From Ktedonobacter racemifer DSM 44963 (GTDB lineage: Bacteria > Chloroflexota > Ktedonobacteria > Ktedonobacterales > Ktedonobacteraceae), in assembly GCF_000178855.1 (NCBI RefSeq), contig NZ_ADVG01000001.1, positions 3,137,481 through 3,201,480 on the forward strand: DNA of 64,000 nucleotides, written 5' to 3'. Numbering within the stretch: position 1 is the stretch's first letter; every line of letters starts with the position of its first letter. Shown here piece by piece: positions 27,369 to 35,657 of the stretch. A program made the translations under genes and the position numbers. Below the pieces are notes generated by a model. The model was given only the letters and a program-made list of their open reading frames with translations. It was not told the DNA's origin and made no database searches.

Positions 27369-27905
27369 TCAGTGTTTCTCGTAGGTAGAGCGCAATAGAT
27401 TAAGCGTACGCGAGAGCAGCATTCGCACAGCCCCTTCTTGCTTTCCGAGCATACGTGCGATATCCGCACTGCGCAAGCCATTGACGAAGCGCAGATGGAG
27501 CAGCTTCTGCTGCAACTCTGGTAGTCTCTGGACGTGTGCCTGTAAGCGCTGATACTCTTCGCTGCGTTCGGCCAGCCAGGCCGGTGCGAACTCTTCATCC
27601 TCTAGAAGTTCATCCTGAACCTCTTCAAGCGTCAACATCTGCCGTTTGCGCGCCGCTGAACGATAGTGATCAGCGACTTTGTTGTGCGCGACACGCCAGA
27701 GCCACTGGCGCTGCTGACCCGGTGCGAGACCTTGAAATGTAGAGTTTTCCATGGCCGCTACAAAAACGTCCACCAGAATATCCTCCGCATCTTCGCGCAA
27801 AGGTAGATGCAAACGCAGGTAGGTAAAGAGCGCCTGTGCGTACTGCTGATAGAGACTGGATGTGAGTGAGTCTACATTCTCATCCGTGAATAATGATTGC
27901 CGCAT
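27369..27905 (-). CDS. ECF-type RNA polymerase sigma factor
   Basis: 178 residues. Region 2 (LYQQYAQALFTYLRLHLPLREDAEDILVDVFVAAMEN, QRQWLWRVAHNKVADHYRSAARKR) and region 4 (LPELQQKLLHLRFVNGLRSADIARMLGKQEGAVRMLLSRTLNLL). It is the first gene of a two-gene operon with the WD40 membrane protein. No clear Shine-Dalgarno precedes the ATG. Unrelated at sequence level to the sigma factor at 13389 beyond the common fold. Confidence 0.9.
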   Translation of the reverse strand: MRQSLFTDENVDSLTSSLYQQYAQALFTYLRLHLPLREDAEDILVDVFVAAMENSTFQGLAPGQQRQWLWRVAHNKVADHYRSAARKRQMLTLEEVQDELLEDEEFAPAWLAERSEEYQRLQAHVQRLPELQQKLLHLRFVNGLRSADIARMLGKQEGAVRMLLSRTLNLLRSTYEKH

Positions 27906-28080
27906 TTTTAATTCCTATGTCTCTGTGGAGTGTTGTCCGTGCACGAACTTATCCATTCATAACTATCGGGAAGGCGCGGAAAACGTCACATCCTGTTGAG
28001 AAATAGAAAAAAGTCCTCTGCATGGCGTTATGCAACACCAGACAGAGGACCGCATTTGCTCACGCGAGCAAGTCTATTGC

Positions 28081-29694
28081 TTAGCGATAGCGATAGTCGT
28101 TCCCGTTAAAGCCCTGGTTGTCATCGGGCTTCTCGGGCTTTTTCTCGCCCTCTTCCTCTTCGGGCTCGTAGGGCGAGAACTCAATGGGCACCCGGTAGCC
28201 CCCGGTTGTGCGCTCGGCTTTATAGCCACGATTGCTCTCCTCGGAGGATGTGGGTGTGCCTGTCGCTCCAGGAGCCGCACCTGGGGCTGGCGTCAACAGG
28301 TCATTGGAGATGGCCTTAAAGAGGCGATCTATGCGATCCCAGCGCACAGGATAAGAATCGGCGTAAAACTTCTCTTGCCCCTCGTTGTCGTAGATATACA
28401 GCGTATAATCCTGGTCGGCATAGTGATAGTCCACGACGGTATAGGGGATGCGCACCAGTTCCACAACCTGGAGCGTGGGGCGCGACTGCGTCTGGGGATC
28501 GATACCCGGCTTGTCCTGGCGCTGCTCCGCGTTGATCATCTCCACCGCAGAGCGCCACACGTCGTTTGGTACCTCGTCAGGGGGGGCATCGGCGTAGAGC
28601 GGCTCCGTGATTTCGGCGCTATAGACCAGGTCGCCATGAGATTTCTCCAGGTATTGCGAGGGGATAACACTCTCTCCCACGATACGCGCTTGCGTACGAA
28701 GGTCAAAGCTACGCACAATCTCACGATGGCGTACCAGTTTCCCTGTGCCCGCGCAATTGTTGCAGAGTGCCATACGCGCGCCTTCACAGACATCACAGAC
28801 CCGCTTGCCATTGCCACAGGTGCAGGGCATTTCGCCCTTGACGCAATCCGGGCAGGGGATAACAGGACCTTTGCTCGCGGGGTCGGTATCCATGGGATTG
28901 GGAACAGGCACGCCCTGCTGGCGAATCCCATCCAGCGCATCGGAGAACTTGCCACTAACTGAACGCATCAGCGTATCGGCCTGGCGCTGGAAGAAGGGCT
29001 TCTTCTCGCCACCGGGTGTAACATCAGAGATATAGCCACGCCCACGGCAGGTTGTGCAACGCTTCTTGGTACGCCCCTTACACTCGGGGCAGACGATCCA
29101 GCCACGCCCATTGCAGTTCGAGCAGAGCACATGCCCTGTACTATTGCAGTTGGTACAGGAGACCACCTCGTCGAGATCGTTCAAGCGTGTGCGTGTCAGC
29201 GGGGCTTTTAAGCCCACCACATCTGCCAACTGGTAGTCCCAGACTGGCAGCAAGGGCCGCGGCATACCAACGTTGCGTCCCTGATATGGCTCGTTGACAA
29301 TCTCCATAGTGCGGGTCTCCCAGCGCGTCTCCAGCGTGACTTCCCAGACCTCATCGGTGCGCAGGGAACGCACCTCCATATAGGTGCCCAGTTCGCGCGC
29401 GACGCGCCAGTTCTGGTTACTCCACATGTTAGCAAGTTGACGAATACGGTGCTCTTCAACGCTTGAGGGTTGATGAGGCATAGGTGTCGTCTGTGACTGC
29501 TGCCAGTAGCCACCAGCCCGGTCAACAACGCGCTTGATACGCTGCTGAGCCTCGTTCGCTCCCTGCACCACCAGGCGCTTGATATCCTCAATACGCTTAT
29601 CTAAATCATCGGAAGATCCCTGAAACCCATCTTTTTGTTCGTGGGTATGCGGATCGTAGTTATAGTTGTCGTTTTCGCGATACTCGTCGCCCAT
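28081..29694 (-). CDS. Cysteine-rich protein with DnaJ-type zinc-finger repeats
   Basis: 537 residues, no transmembrane segment. The middle (about 180-350) holds two clusters of CxxCxGxG-like motifs: CTNCNSTG, CSNCNGRG, CPECKGR, CTTCRGRG, then CPDCVKG, CTCGNG, CDVCEGAR, CNNCAGTG. That is eight half-sites, i.e. twice the DnaJ zinc-finger set. No J domain is present. An N-terminal acidic/Gln-rich region and a C-terminal segment ending in GDNQGF-like low-complexity sequence flank it. It could be a zinc-dependent chaperone-like or scaffold protein; function unknown. Good Shine-Dalgarno (GGAGG). Confidence 0.75.
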   Translation of the reverse strand: MGDEYRENDNYNYDPHTHEQKDGFQGSSDDLDKRIEDIKRLVVQGANEAQQRIKRVVDRAGGYWQQSQTTPMPHQPSSVEEHRIRQLANMWSNQNWRVARELGTYMEVRSLRTDEVWEVTLETRWETRTMEIVNEPYQGRNVGMPRPLLPVWDYQLADVVGLKAPLTRTRLNDLDEVVSCTNCNSTGHVLCSNCNGRGWIVCPECKGRTKKRCTTCRGRGYISDVTPGGEKKPFFQRQADTLMRSVSGKFSDALDGIRQQGVPVPNPMDTDPASKGPVIPCPDCVKGEMPCTCGNGKRVCDVCEGARMALCNNCAGTGKLVRHREIVRSFDLRTQARIVGESVIPSQYLEKSHGDLVYSAEITEPLYADAPPDEVPNDVWRSAVEMINAEQRQDKPGIDPQTQSRPTLQVVELVRIPYTVVDYHYADQDYTLYIYDNEGQEKFYADSYPVRWDRIDRLFKAISNDLLTPAPGAAPGATGTPTSSEESNRGYKAERTTGGYRVPIEFSPYEPEEEEGEKKPEKPDDNQGFNGNDYRYR

Positions 29695-29887
29695 GGGTCG
29701 AAGCCTCCAGTCTGGCTGTGCTCACATTGTAGAGGATCTTTGTAGCTGCTTCTGAGCTTATCCACGACCATTTATAGCAATACATCTCGCTCTATACGCA
29801 AACATTCTTGTCGAACGGGATCAATAATTATTGCGTTGCGGTCATCACTATCTTATACGCCCCAATGTGAGGAGGGTTGTAATCTCA

Positions 29888-29962
29888 ATAGTCGATGGAG
29901 AAAGTGTATGGGGGCGAACGGGCATAGCCCGTTCGCCCCCATACACTTTCTCCATCGACTAT
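29888..29962. terminator. 36-bp-arm perfect palindrome containing the peptidase stop codon
   Basis: Arms 29888-29923 and 29927-29962, loop ATA. The TAG of the downstream-reading M24 peptidase gene (29959-29961) is inside one arm. It lies between two minus-strand genes. Confidence 0.8.
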
Positions 29963-31146
29963 AAAAGGGGAGTCAGGCGCTCCTGCGCAGGCACGCCGGT
30001 TACTTCGACATCGTGTTCGTGAATGAGGAGATCGACCTCGCTTCTGACGCCGAACTCGGGGAGGTAGATGCCGGGCTCAATGGAGCAACAGGTGCCGGCG
30101 AGCAGGGCACGCGAGTCCATGGTCTCGAAGTTGTCATTGTTGGCGCCATCGCCATGGTCCATGGTAGTAATGTTGTGGCCGGTGCGATGCACAAAGTAGT
30201 CGCCATAGCCTGCCTTCGCGATGACGTTGCGCGCCACATCGTCGACCTCACGCCCCTCGACACGCGTGCCTGCTACCAGACGTTCCCGAATAAAGGCGAT
30301 GGCGGAGTCACGGGCCTGGCGCACGACCTCAAAGACCTCGCGCTGCTTCTGGGGAATCTCGTCCTCGCTCCCAGCAAAGGCCATCCAGGTGTAATCACCA
30401 AAGACAGCATCCTCTTCGCCCTCTAGCGTACCCCAGAAGTCCAGCAAGAGCAGGTCACCACGGCGGATAGGGCTGCTGTGCTCTTCACCTGGTGCATAAT
30501 GCGGATTGCTGGCATTGCCATTCACTGCGACGATGGGATAACTACCATTGAGCTGGATGCCCATGGAGCGCATCAAGGCGACAAAGCGCTGCTGCACCGC
30601 ATACTCATGCAGCTCGCGACCGGCGCGTAGATCCTGACCCAACTCTGCGAGCAGTTGATCTTTGGCGGCGATCAGGCGACGGCCCACCTCGCGATGTCCA
30701 CGCACCTGCGCCTCCGTCAGACGCGCCACAAAGTACTGCGCCAGGTCTGCCGAGCTGACCACCTCGACGCCGCAGGCACGCACCATTTCAATCGTTCCAG
30801 CATCGACACGCGAGATATACGGGATGGCGTTGCGCGGAGAGTACTCCATCGCGATGCGTCCGCCCTTTGGCAGAAGCGCTCCCAGGTGCGTCTCTAGCTC
30901 CTGCCAGGTCCGAAACACAAGCCGCTTTCCCGGCAGTGAGCGCAGCACATGCGACTCCACCGAGCTGATGCAGGCCGTGGGTTCGCCCTGCGCGGGAATA
31001 AAATAGAACCAGCGTCGTGAGTAGAACTCGCGCGTGGAGAGCGAGAGCACCTTATAGGCAATCGGGTTGGAGCCGCGAAAATCATAAAAGAGCCACCCCG
31101 CCAATCCTTCCACCTGTAATGCTTGCTGTATCTGTGCTAAAACCAT
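29959..31146 (-). CDS. M24-family metallopeptidase (Xaa-Pro aminopeptidase-like)
   Basis: ATG 31146 is chosen (GAGGAAGG 6 bases upstream; protein begins MVLAQIQQALQVEGLAGWLFYD); a longer frame starts at 31182. 395 residues: creatinase/prolidase N-terminal domain, then the pita-bread fold. Metal ligands are visible: Asp in LLLDFWGTLEGEEDAVFGDYTW (two Asp), His in FVHRTGHNI, Glu in CSIEPGIYLPEFGVRSEVDLLI (two Glu). It probably cleaves N-terminal residues before proline from peptides. Monocistronic by its flanks. Confidence 0.9.
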   Translation of the reverse strand: MVLAQIQQALQVEGLAGWLFYDFRGSNPIAYKVLSLSTREFYSRRWFYFIPAQGEPTACISSVESHVLRSLPGKRLVFRTWQELETHLGALLPKGGRIAMEYSPRNAIPYISRVDAGTIEMVRACGVEVVSSADLAQYFVARLTEAQVRGHREVGRRLIAAKDQLLAELGQDLRAGRELHEYAVQQRFVALMRSMGIQLNGSYPIVAVNGNASNPHYAPGEEHSSPIRRGDLLLLDFWGTLEGEEDAVFGDYTWMAFAGSEDEIPQKQREVFEVVRQARDSAIAFIRERLVAGTRVEGREVDDVARNVIAKAGYGDYFVHRTGHNITTMDHGDGANNDNFETMDSRALLAGTCCSIEPGIYLPEFGVRSEVDLLIHEHDVEVTGVPAQERLTPLL

Positions 31147-31235
31147 ATTCAACCTTCCTCGTAGTAACCCGGAGAATATCAATACTCTCCTTCACTATAC
31201 TATAAATATGGGCGAGATTTCGTCAAGGAGCGCCC

Positions 31236-31313
31236 ATGATGCCAGAACTGTTCCGCCTCTTAGCGCACAGTGCGTTGCGGTTGGATGAGCGTAAAAAATA
31301 CCTGATGGCATAG
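31236..31313 (+). CDS. Possible 25-residue small ORF
   Basis: ATG at 31236 preceded by AAGGAG (spacing about 7). It encodes MMPELFRLLAHSALRLDERK plus five residues, stop TAG at 31311. An amphipathic basic helix is possible. Nothing is recognised; it could be a leader peptide for the LCP gene 58 bases downstream, or chance. Confidence 0.25.
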   Translation: MMPELFRLLAHSALRLDERKKYLMA

Positions 31314-31370
31314 GCGTTTGTCGAGCCAGGGCTACCCCCGGGCCGTATTACTACAAGCTAGAACTGAGAA

Positions 31371-32792
31371 GTGTCTATGAAGCAGTATCCTTCGGATCAT
31401 ACGCAATTCGATTCACAACTACAGCAGACACCACGGCCTCACATACAAGCCTTCAGCAGGCAAACGCAGCCTCATATACAAGCCTTCAGCAGGCAAACGC
31501 AGCCTCACCAGTTCAAACACCCTTCAGTGTTTAATTTTGAGCTTACGCCTCCACAAAAGCAAGCCTCCAGACGATACAAAAAAAACCATATCGGCTCGTA
31601 TGTCTTTTTAACCTTCTTTCTGCTTGCTATACTCATCAGCGTGGCTGGCTATTTTCAGCTTGGCAACCCGCTACAGGCTCAGTTGGCAAAGTTTCTTCGC
31701 CCCGTCAATAAGGCTGCGAGTATTGAGGGCCATGCCTGGAACTTTCTCCTCCTGGGGAGCGATAATGATGCCAAATACACTTTCCCCCAGGTACTAACGC
31801 AGGTTGTGATAGTCGTACGCGTGGATCCCATACACAATCATGTTACGATGCTCTCACTCCCACGTGACTCCTGGGTCTGGGTGCCAGAAGCCAATGGAAT
31901 GTATAAGCTTGACCAGGCCTTCTACCTGGGTACACAGCATGCCAATCGCTTCGAAGATGGTGTCCTTCTGACAGAGAAAACGCTTGCGGAAGACTATGGT
32001 ATCAAAATTGATCGCTACGCCTGGATCGGTCTAGATGGCTTTGCTAAGCTCATCAATACCATGGGAGGAATCGATATCGAGGCGCACCACCCCATTGTGG
32101 ATGATGCCTATCCCGATGATACCAGACAGCAGGCCGATCCAGACAAGGCCTACAACAATGCTTACAATTACACTCGCCTCTATCTGCCACCCGGGCCACA
32201 ACATCTCTCGGGAGCCGAGGCGCTCAAGTATGTACGCTCGCGGCATGGCGACCTGGTTGGAGATTTTGGCCGCAACCAACGCCAGCAGCAGGTGCTGGAG
32301 GCATTACGCCAGAAGTTGACCCTGACCAATGTCATTACACATTTCGCCAGCCTTCTCAATGATATGCAGGGTGACACCTATACTGACCTGGACACAGGCG
32401 AACTACTCAACCTGGCCAATTTTGCGCGCACCCTCGATACACACACGATTGAGCATATCACGCTTGGGCCAGGGCAGAATGAGCAAGACTATGGAACAGC
32501 ACAAGAGATCTATGACGCCACAACTGATACCACACAGGCGGTGATACTCCCAGAATGCGCGGCGCTCCAGCCACTCCTCAATCACGTCTTTGCCCTGGAT
32601 GCCAGTACCCATAGCTGCAACGTCCAGGATCGCAATTCTGACACCGAATACACGCCTCTGCCGACAAGCACCTCTGAGCCAGACGCAACATCAACCATCA
32701 CGCCTCTCCCCACAAGCACCTCTGAGCCAGACGCAACATCAACCATCACGCCTCTCCCAACACAGCCCTCCCAACCTCCTGATGGACCATAG
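31371..32792 (+). CDS. LytR-CpsA-Psr (LCP) family phosphotransferase
   Basis: 473 residues. LCP enzymes attach polyprenyl-linked glycopolymers to peptidoglycan on the outer face of the membrane. Seen: a 70-residue cytoplasmic N-terminus, one transmembrane helix (SYVFLTFFLLAILISVAGYF), then the LCP domain with FLLLGSDNDAKYTFPQVLTQVVIVVRVDPIHN, LSLPRDSWV and GAEALKYVRSRHGDLVGDFGRNQRQQQVLEAL (catalytic Arg/Asp clusters). The tail is Pro/Thr/Ser-rich. Tandem DNA repeats occur at both ends: two 33-base units (PHIQAFSRQTQ) at 31437-31502 and two 48-base units (PLPTSTSEPDATSTIT) at 32651-32746. Start GTG 31371 or ATG 31377. Confidence 0.9.
   Translation: MSMKQYPSDHTQFDSQLQQTPRPHIQAFSRQTQPHIQAFSRQTQPHQFKHPSVFNFELTPPQKQASRRYKKNHIGSYVFLTFFLLAILISVAGYFQLGNPLQAQLAKFLRPVNKAASIEGHAWNFLLLGSDNDAKYTFPQVLTQVVIVVRVDPIHNHVTMLSLPRDSWVWVPEANGMYKLDQAFYLGTQHANRFEDGVLLTEKTLAEDYGIKIDRYAWIGLDGFAKLINTMGGIDIEAHHPIVDDAYPDDTRQQADPDKAYNNAYNYTRLYLPPGPQHLSGAEALKYVRSRHGDLVGDFGRNQRQQQVLEALRQKLTLTNVITHFASLLNDMQGDTYTDLDTGELLNLANFARTLDTHTIEHITLGPGQNEQDYGTAQEIYDATTDTTQAVILPECAALQPLLNHVFALDASTHSCNVQDRNSDTEYTPLPTSTSEPDATSTITPLPTSTSEPDATSTITPLPTQPSQPPDGP
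31437..31502 (+). repeat. Two 33-bp tandem repeats in the LCP N-terminus
   Basis: Units 31437-31469 and 31470-31502 differ at one base (CACATA/CATATA) and encode QPHIQAFSRQT twice in the cytoplasmic tail. Recent in-frame duplication. Confidence 0.9.
32651..32746 (+). repeat. Two 48-bp tandem repeats in the LCP C-terminus
   Basis: Units 32651-32698 and 32699-32746 are almost identical, with a partial third unit after. They encode TPLPTSTSEPDATSTI, a wall-spanning style Thr/Pro linker. Confidence 0.9.
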
Positions 32793-32833
32793 TCCAAGCC
32801 AGCTTGGGCCCTACAACGCTTCTAGCACTCACC

Positions 32834-32895
32834 AGCTAAGTCAGTGAAGGACGGGCGCGGGTGAATGCCCGCGCCCGTCCTTCACTGACTTAGCT
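32834..32895. terminator. 28-bp-arm palindrome between LCP and pgeF
   Basis: Arms 32834-32861 and 32868-32895, loop TGAATG. The flanking genes are in tandem (+). A mini-hairpin and promoter follow within 5 and 30 bases. Confidence 0.75.
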
Positions 32896-32898
32896 CAT

Positions 32899-32920
32899 AA
32901 GCGCCGCAGGCGCGAAAGAT
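32899..32920 (+). repeat. GCA mini-hairpin, copy before pgeF
   Basis: AAGCGCC-GCA-GGCGCGAAAGAT, 18 of 22 positions shared with 24319-24340 by eye. Stem GCGCC/GGCGC. Confidence 0.7.
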
Positions 32921-32947
32921 TGAGACACCCGATGGATGTGCTAGAAT
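32920..32947 (+). promoter_or_regulatory. pgeF promoter
   Basis: TTGAGA (32920-32925), 16-base spacer ending TGC, then TAGAAT (32942-32947). Leader of about 100 bases. Confidence 0.6.
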
Positions 32948-33052
32948 GAAGAAACATAAAGCAGAGACCGAATATGAAATAAGAGAAGTGCGCCACAGAT
33001 ATAGCGAGGAACAGACCAGCCCTTCTCTTGTTAGAGCATAAAGGATAGAACC

Positions 33053-33958
33053 TTGATTGAGCAGCAGTTTGGCGACCTACACTACCTGCGATTTGAACTT
33101 TTTACCCCCTATCCCAATCTAATCCATGGTGTTTTTACGCGCGCGGGCGGCGTGAGTGAGGCCCCCTTTACCGGACTCAATACCTCCACACCAGTTCTCA
33201 GCACACTACGCGACTCTGTGGAGAGCGTTATCCAGAATCGCCAACTAGTCTTGCAAGCAATGAATATGGAGGGCCGGCCCTGTGTGACGCTCTGGCAGGT
33301 CCACGAAGCAGATATTCATACGTTTACCTACCAGGACCCCTGGCGTACCGACTGGGGCCAGGTCTCCTACTATCGACCAGGCTGGGCACCTGAGACGATT
33401 CGCAAGGGCGATGGCGTCATTACCCATGAACAAGGTGTAGGCCTGGCCATGTCGTTCGCGGACTGCACGCCTCTTGTCTTTTATGATCCCGTCAAACAGG
33501 TCACCGGCATCGCACACGGGGGCTGGCGCGGCACAGCACGAGGCATCGGACCCGCGACGATTGAGGCTATGCGCGAGCGCTTTGGCTGCCAGCCAGAAGA
33601 CATCCTCGCAGGTATCGGACCCACGATTGGCACATGTTGCTACGAGGTCTCTGAACAGGTACGCGCAATTTTTATGGGTCGCGAATTATTCGATGTTGCA
33701 CCTACAGATCCCCAATATCGTAAGCTTGTCCGCGAGTCGGCGACCTTTAGCACAGTCGATGTGCAGGGTCGCGAGAGCCTGCGTCTCGATTTGCAAGAGA
33801 CGCACCGCCGCCAGCTACTCCTGGCTGGCCTGCTTGAGGAGCATATTGAGGCGGCAAACCTCTGTACCAGTTGCCACGTTGAGCGCTTTTTCTCACACCG
33901 CAAGGAGCAGGGGAAAACCGGGCGCTTCGCGGTCTTCATCGCGCTTCAAGGAGAGTAA
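33053..33958 (+). CDS. pgeF: Polyphenol oxidase/laccase-domain protein PgeF (YfiH/YlmD family)
   Basis: 301 residues. Family members act as purine nucleoside phosphorylases/adenosine deaminases and correct misplaced amino acids in peptidoglycan precursors. Seen: GVFTRAGGVSEAPFTGLNTS, LWQVHEADIH (zinc His), GLAMSFADCTPLVFYDP (zinc Cys), IAHGGWRGTARGI (zinc His) and IGPTIGTCCYEV. TTG start with AAAGGA upstream. It heads a ylmD-like cluster with yggS, a DUF6391 gene, yggT and yggU. Its stop codon is in the left arm of the next inverted repeat. Confidence 0.92.
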   Translation: MIEQQFGDLHYLRFELFTPYPNLIHGVFTRAGGVSEAPFTGLNTSTPVLSTLRDSVESVIQNRQLVLQAMNMEGRPCVTLWQVHEADIHTFTYQDPWRTDWGQVSYYRPGWAPETIRKGDGVITHEQGVGLAMSFADCTPLVFYDPVKQVTGIAHGGWRGTARGIGPATIEAMRERFGCQPEDILAGIGPTIGTCCYEVSEQVRAIFMGRELFDVAPTDPQYRKLVRESATFSTVDVQGRESLRLDLQETHRRQLLLAGLLEEHIEAANLCTSCHVERFFSHRKEQGKTGRFAVFIALQGE

Positions 33959-34000
33959 GGTGTCAGCAATACGCGCTCGCCCGCATTGCTGACACCTTAC
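33955..34000. terminator. 16-bp-arm inverted repeat containing the pgeF stop codon
   Basis: GTAAGGTGTCAGCAAT (33955-33970) pairs exactly with 33985-34000; the 14-base centre is GC-rich. The TAA (33956-33958) lies in the left arm. The shortest of the boundary palindromes. Confidence 0.65.
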
Positions 34001-34103
34001 GCAAGAAAAAATCTTTCTGATAGAACCAGGAGTACAACTCAAACGTAATTGACATATATACACTGACTATCCATTTCAAGAGGAAAGGCTGAAAGCGGTC
34101 ATC

Positions 34104-34844
34104 GTGATAGAGCATCAAGCATCCGATCAACAAATAGCAGAGATGAGCGCCAACATCAAGCATGTGCGTGAAAGAATCGCAGAAGCGGCACACACCGCTC
34201 AACGCGAGCCCTCAGAGGTTACCCTGGTGGCGGTCTCCAAAACGAAACCTCTAGAAATGATACAGATAGCATATAATCTAGGTATAAGGCATTTTGGCGA
34301 GAATCGTGTGCAGGAAGCCCTAAGCAAAATAGAAGTCTTTCATCCAGCAGACCTGATCTGGCATATGATTGGACATCTGCAAACGAATAAAGCGCGCAAA
34401 GTCGTGAGTGCATTTGATATTGTACAGAGTGTAGATAGCCTGCATCTCGCCAGGACGCTTGACCGCCTGCTGGCAGAGGAGGCGACAGATCAAGAACCTG
34501 GTCGTCTGCCGATCTTGCTAGAGGTCAACGTGGCGAGCGAGGCCAGCAAGACTGGAGTCACGCTCACTGATATCCCTGATCTGGCGCGCCAGGTCGCAAC
34601 CTTGCCGCACCTGGAGATACGTGGCCTGATGACGGTCGCGCCACAGGTCGAGGACCTAGAAGAGGTTCGCCCTGTCTTCCGCGCCTTACACGAGGCACGC
34701 GATCATCTGCGCGACGAGATTCTGGGTCCAACCTGTACTGAACTCTCTATGGGCATGACCAATGACTATGTCATCGCAATAGAGGAAGGAGCCACCATTG
34801 TTCGCATTGGACGGGCAATCTTTGGCGCCCGAGCATACACGTAA
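34104..34844 (+). CDS. yggS: PLP-homeostasis protein, YggS/PROSC family
   Basis: 246 residues from GTG 34104 (a start at ATG 34143 is possible and would match family length better, but has a poor Shine-Dalgarno). It binds pyridoxal phosphate and buffers it; it is not an enzyme in the usual sense. Seen: VTLVAVSKTKPLEMIQIAYNLG with the PLP Lys, HFGENRVQEA, WHMIGHLQTNKARKVV, LPILLEVNVASEASKTG, RGLMTVAP, LSMGMTNDYVIAIEEGATIVRIGRAIFG. Followed 12 bases later by the DUF6391 gene. Confidence 0.93.
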   Translation: MIEHQASDQQIAEMSANIKHVRERIAEAAHTAQREPSEVTLVAVSKTKPLEMIQIAYNLGIRHFGENRVQEALSKIEVFHPADLIWHMIGHLQTNKARKVVSAFDIVQSVDSLHLARTLDRLLAEEATDQEPGRLPILLEVNVASEASKTGVTLTDIPDLARQVATLPHLEIRGLMTVAPQVEDLEEVRPVFRALHEARDHLRDEILGPTCTELSMGMTNDYVIAIEEGATIVRIGRAIFGARAYT

Positions 34845-34856
34845 AGGAGGCTCGCA

Positions 34857-35351
34857 GTGAACTTTGAGAGTATATTGTTTAGTCGTCGTACACGCCAGAA
34901 TCATGCCCTTGAGCATGCGACTATTACCATCCTGAGCCAACGCATTCCTGAGCTAAACGTGGCCGCCCATTCCAATCCTAATGGCTTCATCGTCTTTGGT
35001 GATGTCGACCTTGGAGAGCTTCGCCGCGCGGCTGATGAGGCCCTGCATCGCCTGCAAGCGGGCGAGAAAGAACTAGCAATCCATCCCAATTGCGGAACCA
35101 ATCTCTCTGTAGGCATCTCGCTGGTCACGCTGGGAACCCTGCTTGGTATGGCCGCCAGCGAACGCCGCACGCGCCTGGCAACCGCCGCGGTCTCCTCACT
35201 TGCTGGCTGGGCCGCCGCCCGTCCGGTTGGTGAATATGTCCAACGCCACTTCACAACGCTACCCGAGTTACAGGGTGTGCGCGTGACAAGCATTACTCGT
35301 CGCCAGGTAATGGGCTTCACACTGATCGATGTTCGTACAGTCCAGGAGTAA
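34857..35351 (+). CDS. DUF6391-like membrane-associated protein
   Basis: 164 residues. GTG start with an ideal AAAGGAGG. Conserved-looking HALEHATITILSQRIP and IHPNCGTNLSVGISLVTLGTLLG near a hydrophobic segment (about 80-120). Sequences of this kind (DUF6391) are known from cyanobacteria and Chloroflexi without an assigned function. In the ylmDEFG-like order it occupies the place where sepF (ylmF) stands in Firmicutes. Confidence 0.7.
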   Translation: MNFESILFSRRTRQNHALEHATITILSQRIPELNVAAHSNPNGFIVFGDVDLGELRRAADEALHRLQAGEKELAIHPNCGTNLSVGISLVTLGTLLGMAASERRTRLATAAVSSLAGWAAARPVGEYVQRHFTTLPELQGVRVTSITRRQVMGFTLIDVRTVQE

Positions 35352-35358
35352 ATAGTAT

Positions 35359-35631
35359 ATGTTACCTTTTCCCATTCTTAACATCATCGTCCAATATGGC
35401 ATCGGCTTTCTGCTCCTCTCGATGTTGATACGCGCCGTCGCCTCGTGGTTCGGCCTTGATGAGCGCAACGCCTTCATCCGCTTCTTCGTCAAGGTGACCG
35501 ATCCCTTTATTGTGCCTATTCGCCGCTATGTCAAACCTATTGGGATGTTCGACATCTCATTCATCCTGGCCTGGTTCTTGCTCTACATTATCCAGATCCT
35601 GTTGCTACAGGCGCTTCCCCCCAACTGGTAA
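35359..35631 (+). CDS. yggT: YggT family membrane protein
   Basis: 90 residues, two transmembrane helices with the family motif LIRAVASWFGLDERNAFIRFFVKVTDPFIVPIRRYVKP. YggT/YlmG proteins are linked to osmotic protection and, in plastids and cyanobacteria, to nucleoid or division organisation. Starts 7 bases after the DUF6391 stop. Confidence 0.92.
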   Translation: MLPFPILNIIVQYGIGFLLLSMLIRAVASWFGLDERNAFIRFFVKVTDPFIVPIRRYVKPIGMFDISFILAWFLLYIIQILLLQALPPNW

Positions 35632-35657
35632 CCGCAACGGTCAGGAAGGTGCACTCT

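Noticed and set aside
28030..28962. 310-codon plus-strand open frame
   Set aside because: It lies entirely antisense to the zinc-finger gene, whose cysteine motifs are unmistakable; no family signature and no Shine-Dalgarno.
34021..34103. TTGACA at 34049 as the yggS promoter
   Set aside because: No -10 at 16-18 bases; the nearest AT-rich hexamers are at wrong spacing.
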